DNA of 64,000 bases. Origin: Copromyces sp. CBS 386.78 (Eukaryota > Ascomycota > Sordariomycetes > Sordariales > Sordariaceae). The DNA lies in assembly GCA_030685235.1 (NCBI GenBank), contig MU839181.1, forward strand, positions 1-64,000. The letters are read 5' to 3'. The position numbers were made by a program, and so were the translations under genes. The notes below the pieces were generated by a model that saw only the letters and a list, made by a program, of their open reading frames with translations, was not told the DNA's origin and ran no database searches. Each line of letters starts with the position of its first letter. The stretch's first letter is position 1. Shown piece by piece: positions 57,758 to 64,000 of the stretch.

Positions 57758-58514
57758 ATGTCATCCCTTGCTCGTCGATATAAATCCGGACCCGCACCTC
57801 GGTGCCCGGCCCCACAAATCCCGGGTTCTGACCCACTCAACCCAACGTCGTCCGATGGACATCGGCCGTCTTCAGACACGGAGTTTCTCACAACGTCATC
57901 CGAACACGCTCGCTTGGCATGTAAACATCATACAGACGTCCATGCCATCCTGGCTTCTCACACCACAAGAAAGCCATCTTTCATAGACCTGCCGGCCGAA
58001 ATCCATCTCCTCATCACCGAACAACTTATTTACCCCGATGCCCTATCCATGAAGCACGTCAACAGATACTTCTACAATCTTGTCGATACAGGTGTGCGTA
58101 AAAAGGTCGAGTGGCTTTGCCAGTGTCGTAAGATACACCTGGGATGCCCCAACGACAAGCGCTGCGACCTTGGTAGCGACGTGAGGTTTTGCCGAGGCAG
58201 TGTAAGGTGAGTTTGTTTCTCCTTCTGGTTCACCATCCACGCCCTGCTTTGGTTTCCTTCTTGTCAGTGGATAATCGCTGATGTGTAGTATCACTAGGCT
58301 TCTTATGCAGCGTTGGAGAGAGCACAATGAATGTGAAGCCCGTCCCGGCCTTGGCTGTCTGGTCTACAGCACTTCAACGTGCGTGCATCGCAGGAAGCTG
58401 CGGACCAGAGTGAAGAGGTGGATGCGACTAAAGCTCACAATCGACATACCGCTCCTGATCTTGGCCTTGTTGGTCGTGCTTGGAGCCTGGTGGGCTATAC
58501 CATTGTTCTATTGA
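57758..58514 (+). CDS. F-box-like protein with C-terminal membrane anchor
   Basis: Protein of 224 residues in two exons (57758-58206, 58289-58514); 82-bp GTGAGT...GTAG intron, phase 2. The F-box-like motif at residues about 73-110 (SFIDLPAEIHLLITEQLIY, then NRYFYNLV) would bind Skp1 in an SCF ubiquitin ligase. A Cys-rich stretch follows (WLCQCRKIHLGCPNDKRC, then FC), then a basic helix (RRKLRTRVKRWMRLKL) and one hydrophobic span, about residues 200-222, close to the C-terminus. Order suggests a tail-anchored F-box protein. No leucine-rich or WD repeats for substrate binding are seen. I do not recognise a named orthologue. Confidence 0.72.
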
Positions 58515-60518
58515 TATGTAGAGTACTGGTCGTTCTTGATACGACGTCTACAAGGCGCCGGTTGCCTGACAAGACGCTCAATGGAAATGACATCCATGTT
58601 CACGACAATAACCCAGGACAAGTTGGACTGGTGATCGCTGTTTTCATGCTGGGAAATATTCGCAAAGCCTTCCTTGCCTTACGTTTATGTTACTAACGAC
58701 TCTGCAGAACGCCCAAATATAATGGACACTTCCGCTTCTTCCGATTTCATAGAGAGGGAATACAATATTTCTTTTAAAGCATCCGTCCACCCCAATGTCA
58801 TCAACATCTCGCGCGAGCTTGCGCTTACATCCAGTATGTGCAGGTTTCCATAACCACGAAGTGACCAGTGTTCGTACATATAAACAACGACCCCCGCTTT
58901 CCTGCGACGCCAAGCGGTAGCAGCTTTGTGAGCAGCATTCCAGTTGCTTGCTCCACCATAACGGCCTACAATCATCACAACACTTTGCTGCAGCACTGCT
59001 ACTGGTTTCGAATGGGATGCTTCACTATCCTCGATTAGATTGGGTCGGTCGGATGACATCTATTTTGTCCAAGTTGATGTTTGGCTGTCTTGTCAAGAAT
59101 CTTGGTCACAAACACACTGTCTTCTCGCTATCAACGCCATTCACACCCTTCCCTGAGAGGCTACTAAGCACCTGGATCGGTACGCTCAGGTTCCCACCGA
59201 AAATTCTCTCTACCTTCTAAAAGTATCCTGCTATGCACTGCTTCACAAGATGTTCCACAAACCTTGTGGCAAAATCTAATGATGTAAGATAAAAATTAGG
59301 CGGATACACCACCTGGCTGTTGAGGGACCTGGACTAATTCATCAAGAAATCCGGTCCTCATTTCATTTTTATCCATTTATACTATCAACATCCAACCCTT
59401 TGCCCTTTCAACCCGCCTTCATTTCTCTAAAACTTTCCTTATTGTCAAGCAAACCAGGTATCATAACAGACGACCTCTTCGCTTTGCAACTTTAGCACTG
59501 TTTAGCTATTGGTCAGAGATATTTCAAGATGTCTCTACCTATGGCTAGACTCGCTTCTAGTCCGAAGCCACCCATCAACTCTTCTCTGCGAACTCCTATG
59601 ATACAGAGTGGCGTCGAGAACAATGTTGTAGTTTCTACTCCGAGCCAGGCCCTTGGTTAGAATCAGCAAACTTCAACTTCCAGCCACCCTGCAGGGGTGG
59701 AAAGAAACTCCAAGTCAGAAGGAAGTCAAGTGTAGAATTGCAAGTCGAGTTTGACTTGGAGCTGGGTGCACCTCGGTTAGGACTTAATGTCAAAACTGAC
59801 TTCGAGTCAGATGTTCTTACCTATTCTTCCGATAAAAGAATAACCTCTTTTGGAGATGCATGTTTTTTGGTGATGCATGCCCGGTTTTTGATCATTCATG
59901 TCTACTTTTTTTTCTTCAGTAATACATTTACTTCTTGGTCAAATTTTTTTCACAGTCACAAAATGTCACGGCGAGAAGCATTTGAATTACTATCTAGGCC
60001 ACAGAAAGAATCTATCCATTTATTTAATGTACGCGAGGGTGTTGAAGGCTGGGAAAGGCCACGACGAAAAGGATTTAATTGAAGTTGTCTCATGGAAGAG
60101 GATAAACACAAACCAGGGCGGCCTAAATACCTGGAAGGGCGTGCCGGTGAATGGGCAAGGCGAGTGAATGGCGGCTCAGATGAATGGCGGCTCAGGGAAC
60201 GGACTGCAAACAGAGGGTGGTGGAAAAAAAGAATTTATATAGGGAAAAGGAAGGAGCGGGTGAGTAAAGTTGAAGGAGTGGAAGGAACGAAGGTACCCAT
60301 TGGCCCGAGCCCTAAGTCCAACCAAGGCAAAACATCAAGTCATTACAAAACCCTAGGTATTTTTCACCTTGCAATAGCGTGTTGCTACAAAACCTCCATC
60401 GCGACGCCAGGTCCAGCGACGCCCCTCCCCCCGCAGGGCATCTTCAAGTAAGCCTTCAACCGAGCAACTCCGTGGCCAGCCCTCATCCTTCTTCGGCGTC
60501 TTTGGTGTTCAAGATTAC
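58515..60518. other. Intergenic with an orphan gene start
   Basis: About 2 kb. A minus-strand frame of 124 codons (58685-59059) has an ATG but no domain. Around 59340-59660 the sequence has the layout of a gene's 5' end with a short frame of 43 codons (59529-59660). Short inverted repeats (TCCAAGTCA/TGACTTGGA) lie near 59713-59760. None is called as a gene. Confidence 0.45.
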
Positions 60519-62768
60519 ATGGCTCCCCACGCTGGGCAGGACATCCCGGCCCCTGCCTTTGCGGCTCTTGACCACAACAATCCATTGTTTGGTATGGATC
60601 AGCCAAAGGTCGATCACCCACTGCCTACTGTCTACGATAATATCGGCCAGGTGGTATTTAAGGCAGGCTGTCCGTGCCTTGTTTGCGAGCAGTGGATCGC
60701 GCAAAAGAGGCAGCATCTCAATGACCAGGCCCGTATCCTCGACGGCTATGACGCCTTGATAAAACCCCCCGCAGGTCCCCCGGCCAGTCAATCGGCACCG
60801 AGAGATTTCATCACCAAGCTTCCTAAGGAAATCCTCAACATGATCGTGTCGTATGTCATGGACGGTATTCATGATTGGCATTATTCTCCGCCAAAGGCCC
60901 CCCTTCACACCCTTGTGTACGGTCATGCGGAACCCGAGGGAAGGCGTGATGCCGGTTTTTTGACCGATGAGAAGCTTCTTGGTCTTTCGCAGACGTGCAA
61001 GCTATTTCGGGATCTTTGCAATGACTTTGGTGCGCACGCTTACCTGCAAATTTGGGCGGAGTTTGACGAATTCTTGAGGGATGATTTCACGCGGCTCTCC
61101 GAGGCCGATCGTGGTTCTGGGGTCATCTCGAGAGTGAAGTATGTGATCCCATACTCCCAACCAGACTACTAACCATCCTTGCTTCCCATAATACATGAAG
61201 TGATTTCAGAATGCTGATCAAACTCCATCTTTACAGACACTTGGTTATCAGGCCCTCTCCCAATGGTCGTGCTTATGTGAGCCGCCCAAACAGGTGGGAT
61301 TTGGGAGAAGCTTTCCGCCTCGTTTGTATTCGTACAGTCCTCGAAGGCATGACCAATCTTGTCTCATTTGAGATGCATTCCTCGAAGAAATACGACACGC
61401 TGAGAAATGCGCTCAAGAACTACACCCTTCCTGCCGTTAGGAGCCTCACTCTGGACTCTCTTGCTCCCCTCATGGGGACCCTGATTCGCTCCTTCCCCAA
61501 TTTGCGTGTCTTGAGGAGCCGTTCCACAGCCGTGTGGGACCGCCCGGACAATGAAGTTTTCAAATCGCTTCAAAGCTCGCAGTTGATCGAGACAGCTTGT
61601 TTCCTCGGAACTAGAGACAACCCCATCTATCGTCAACATCGGACTCCCCAGTGTAAGTTATCAATGCCCGCTCAACAAGCCCAGCGTATAGCCTGACTCT
61701 TGCTGACACTCACCCAATGTTATAACTAGACGCCTTAGTACATCTCCCTCAACTCAAACATCTGTTTTGGGAGTTCAACGAGCCCCATGACCAGGCTGAT
61801 GATGTAAGCATCACACAATCCAGTTTCCTTGTGTCATTGCCCAGGGCCATCTTTTCGCTGACATCCTACCTATTTAGATCCACATGATCGAAGCCCTCAG
61901 GGCTCACAACAACATCAGGAAGTTCACCATGCTTAGACACGCTGGTAGACCTCCTCCTGACTACTCGCTGGCCTGGGACGACGTTACGACCGTCGCAAAA
62001 ACCTACTTCAGTCGTGTTCCCCACCTGCAGGAGATTGGCATATGCAAAGCCCAGGACAGACGCGGCTATCTCCATGCGGACAGCGGCAAAGTTTTCCTCA
62101 GGATCAAGAAACAGGTCAAAGCAGTCAAACTGGTCGTCGGCAAAGAGGGCGGCAGCGGATCGAACAAGAACAAAGGTGAGGAAGAGAAGAAGAAGACGAC
62201 CAAGACCGACAAGCTCAGCAAGACCAACAAGGCCGGCAAGAGCCCGGAAACCACCACTCGCGAGGGAAGGAGGCTCTTGCGCGTCTACAACCACACCCAA
62301 AGCGACGAGTACCGCATTAAGCAGCTCGAGCTGGGCCGCATTTCGGCCACGCCCGACCGCAACCCCAAACCGGCGGGAACCGCCCGTGATCCGGAGTACT
62401 CGATGTTCGAGCTGGAGTGGAAGTGGGCGAGACACCAGACCCTGAAGGAGATGTACAAGCGCGAGGCGGCGGAGGCTGCGGAGACCGTCTCTCCCGATGT
62501 ACCCGCGGCCGAGGGCGTTCCTGCTGATGAGCCTGCTCTTGCTGGCATCCCTGCTGCTGCACCTGCAACTGATGATGGCTTACCATCTTCATCGTCTTCG
62601 GTGGTCGGAGATGATCCAGTCATTGCTGCTCCTCACAGCGTACTCGCATCCCCTTCTGTCTTTGGAGGTGTTACTGCTGCAGCTGCTGCCGACGTTCTTC
62701 TTGCTGTCGAGGACGCCGCTCAGAGCATTGCCGATGGTAGCAGCTCGGAGTCTTCCACTTCCACTTGA
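60519..62768 (+). CDS. F-box protein with low-complexity C-terminus
   Basis: Protein of 675 residues in four exons: 60519-61138, 61210-61652, 61730-61803, 61878-62768, with introns of 71, 77 and 74 bp (donors GTATGT, GTAAGT, GTAAGC; acceptors TTCAG, CTAG, TTTAG). An F-box-like motif (DFITKLPKEILNMIVSYVM) sits near residues 95-115, followed by GLSQTCKLFRDLCNDFGAHAY, which is typical of fungal F-box proteins. The middle has loose leucine-rich helices (TLPAVRSLTLDSLAPLMGTL, FPNLRVL, HLPQLKHLFW). Then come a Lys-rich segment (KNKGEEEKKKTTKTDK) and an Ala/Ser/Pro/Asp-rich disordered tail. Likely an SCF substrate receptor; the substrate is unknown. Start is the first ATG after a pyrimidine-rich leader. 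Confidence 0.8.
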
Positions 62769-63753
62769 TGGGGTTCCTGGTCTCTGATCGCGCGCCAAGA
62801 GTCACATAATAGCAGCTGGTTGACAAATGCTCCGTCATCTTTTTGTCTCGCCCTGAGGTTTCACCATATGTGCCTTGACGACACTAGTGTAGTCAGCAAT
62901 CACCTATAAAGCACATTAAGGCAAAGCCATCAAAGAACAAAGCACCGACGCGATCAAGACCAACAAGGAACGTATAAGTATTGTACAAAATATAACAAGA
63001 AGTATCCGACTACTATCAACCATCAACTCACAATCCGATCGATACGGTGTCATGTCTACGAACATTCGGATTAGGTGTCAATCGATGACAATGACCGAAT
63101 GGTTTTTGAGGACTGTACCGGGTGAGTCAGAAACACAAAAGAAACGCAGGGAGAAACGACAACGAAGGGGAAAAAAAAATAAAAAATGTGAAAAGTAGAT
63201 AGAAAAACCAACACAAAAAAGTTTTAAAAAGAATTGATTGTGACCTTGGATGGAAGTAAACAACGCAGTCAGTCAACATCGGCTATCTTAATATCAGAGT
63301 ATTGCTTTGTGTTCTTGTTCGATATGCCACAAGTCGTTCCGAAGGCTTAACACAGCATCTTTCCTGATCCCACCTGATCCCATAATACACATTCGCCTAT
63401 CCTCACGAGGGACCTCACGTTACTTTGTGTCCACTGAATTCGGATATTTTAACGGAACCCTCAGACAATTACCCATTCGCAATATATCGCTTTTCTTTGA
63501 CTAATAAAGTTCTTAGTGTTTCCCTATTTCCTCTTCTTCGTCTTCCTTAGTAAATGATGCCGATCACCTCGCAGCCCAGATCCACAAATAGTTCCCCAAA
63601 CGTGGTGAAGGTAAGTTTTGATAGTAGAATTGGCTTACTACGTATGATAGATTAGAGAAAAAAGGAGAGTACGGAGCAGGAGCGGGCAGTGAGGGCACAG
63701 CAACGTAGGAGATTGTAGTGAAGGCATTGGCAAAAAGGAAAGTGGAGTACAAA
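62769..63753. other. Intergenic, no gene seen
   Basis: 3' flank of the F-box gene and upstream of the 5S rRNA terminator. AT-rich around 63160-63240. No open frame with a domain. Confidence 0.55.
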
Positions 63754-63754
63754 A
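63751..63754 (-). terminator. Pol III T-run terminator of 5S rRNA
   Basis: Four T residues at the end of the 5S gene on the minus strand, followed by GTAC. A minimal RNA polymerase III terminator. Confidence 0.7.
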
Positions 63755-63872
63755 CATACAACACCAGGGATTCGCTGGTCGTCACCGACCCAACTACTAG
63801 TCTGGCCCTCACTGGCTTATCTATGGGAGAGCGGACGGGATCCCGAGTTTTCCAGTGGGTATGGTCGTATGT
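63754..63872 (-). rRNA. 5S ribosomal RNA
   Basis: On the minus strand the 119 bases begin ACATACGACCATACCCACTG and end TCCCTGGTGTTGTATGT. The 5' and 3' ends pair as helix I (ACATACGAC with GTTGTATGT), and the internal control region (GATAAGCCAGTGAGGGCC) and TGGGTCGGTGACGACC are present. The match to the Neurospora-type 5S sequence is from memory of that sequence, without a database search. It stands alone, so 5S genes are dispersed rather than inside the rDNA unit, as in Neurospora and relatives. Confidence 0.95.
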
Positions 63873-63895
63873 GATATTTCCGTACATTTCACGTG

Positions 63896-63902
63896 TCTAT
63901 AA
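63896..63902 (-). promoter_or_regulatory. TATA box of the 5S rRNA gene
   Basis: TTATAGA on the minus strand at about -24 to -30 from the 5S start. In Neurospora a TATA element near -29 is needed for 5S transcription by RNA polymerase III. Confidence 0.7.
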
Positions 63903-64000
63903 GGGCGACTACTGTAAGTTCTTTTTATGGTGGTCATGGTAGTCACTTGATAGCACATACTTCAGGGTTTCGACACACGCTTCTTCATGTACGCTGTACG

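Noticed and set aside
58685..59059. 124-codon minus-strand gene
   Set aside because: ATG present but no domain or splice evidence; kept only as a remark in the intergenic entry.

Overview
The window is nuclear DNA from a filamentous ascomycete, most likely a Sordariomycete close to the Sordariales (Neurospora relatives). The reasons are genes with short introns (58-117 bp, GTRNGY donors, CTAAC branch sites) in compact loci, typical Pezizomycotina families, and a single dispersed 5S rRNA gene at the right end that looks like the Neurospora type. Exon joins were made by eye from reading frame, splice sites and protein-family expectation; no alignment was run.

Left part (1-13 kb). An amino-acid permease with four exons is followed by a local family of BTB/POZ proteins. 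There are three intact genes (2877-4241 minus, 7348-8757 plus, 10867-12941 minus) and one decayed copy (5191-6375 minus). All three intact genes share an intron at the same codon and phase. Two of them carry phenylalanine-glycine (FG/GLFG) repeats like those of nuclear-pore proteins: one at the N-terminus (10 FG motifs), one at the C-terminus. Two small non-autonomous DNA transposons lie between the copies: a 413-bp hAT-type element with a perfect 8-bp target duplication, and a 274-bp TA-flanked inverted-repeat element.

Middle (14-31 kb). Here lie an RBR (RING-IBR-RING) ubiquitin ligase with two alternative terminal exons, the ribosome-biogenesis DEAD-box helicase Dbp4, a SUN-domain nuclear-envelope protein, UDP-glucose 4-epimerase and a zeta-crystallin-like quinone oxidoreductase with a possible mitochondrial leader.

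Right part (33-64 kb). A 1851-residue ankyrin-like solenoid protein with about 105-residue super-repeats comes first, then a RING-containing SNF2 ATPase, a monocarboxylate-type MFS transporter and a small secreted cysteine-containing protein. These are followed by the chaperonin subunit CCT1 (with a GC-AG intron) divergent from prolyl-tRNA synthetase, the Fe-S exonuclease EXO5, two F-box proteins, and a minus-strand 5S rRNA gene with its own TATA box and T-run terminator.

Most genes are unrelated housekeeping genes. The part that looks like a local system is the BTB family with nucleoporin-like FG tails, which is expanding, rearranging and decaying among small transposons.
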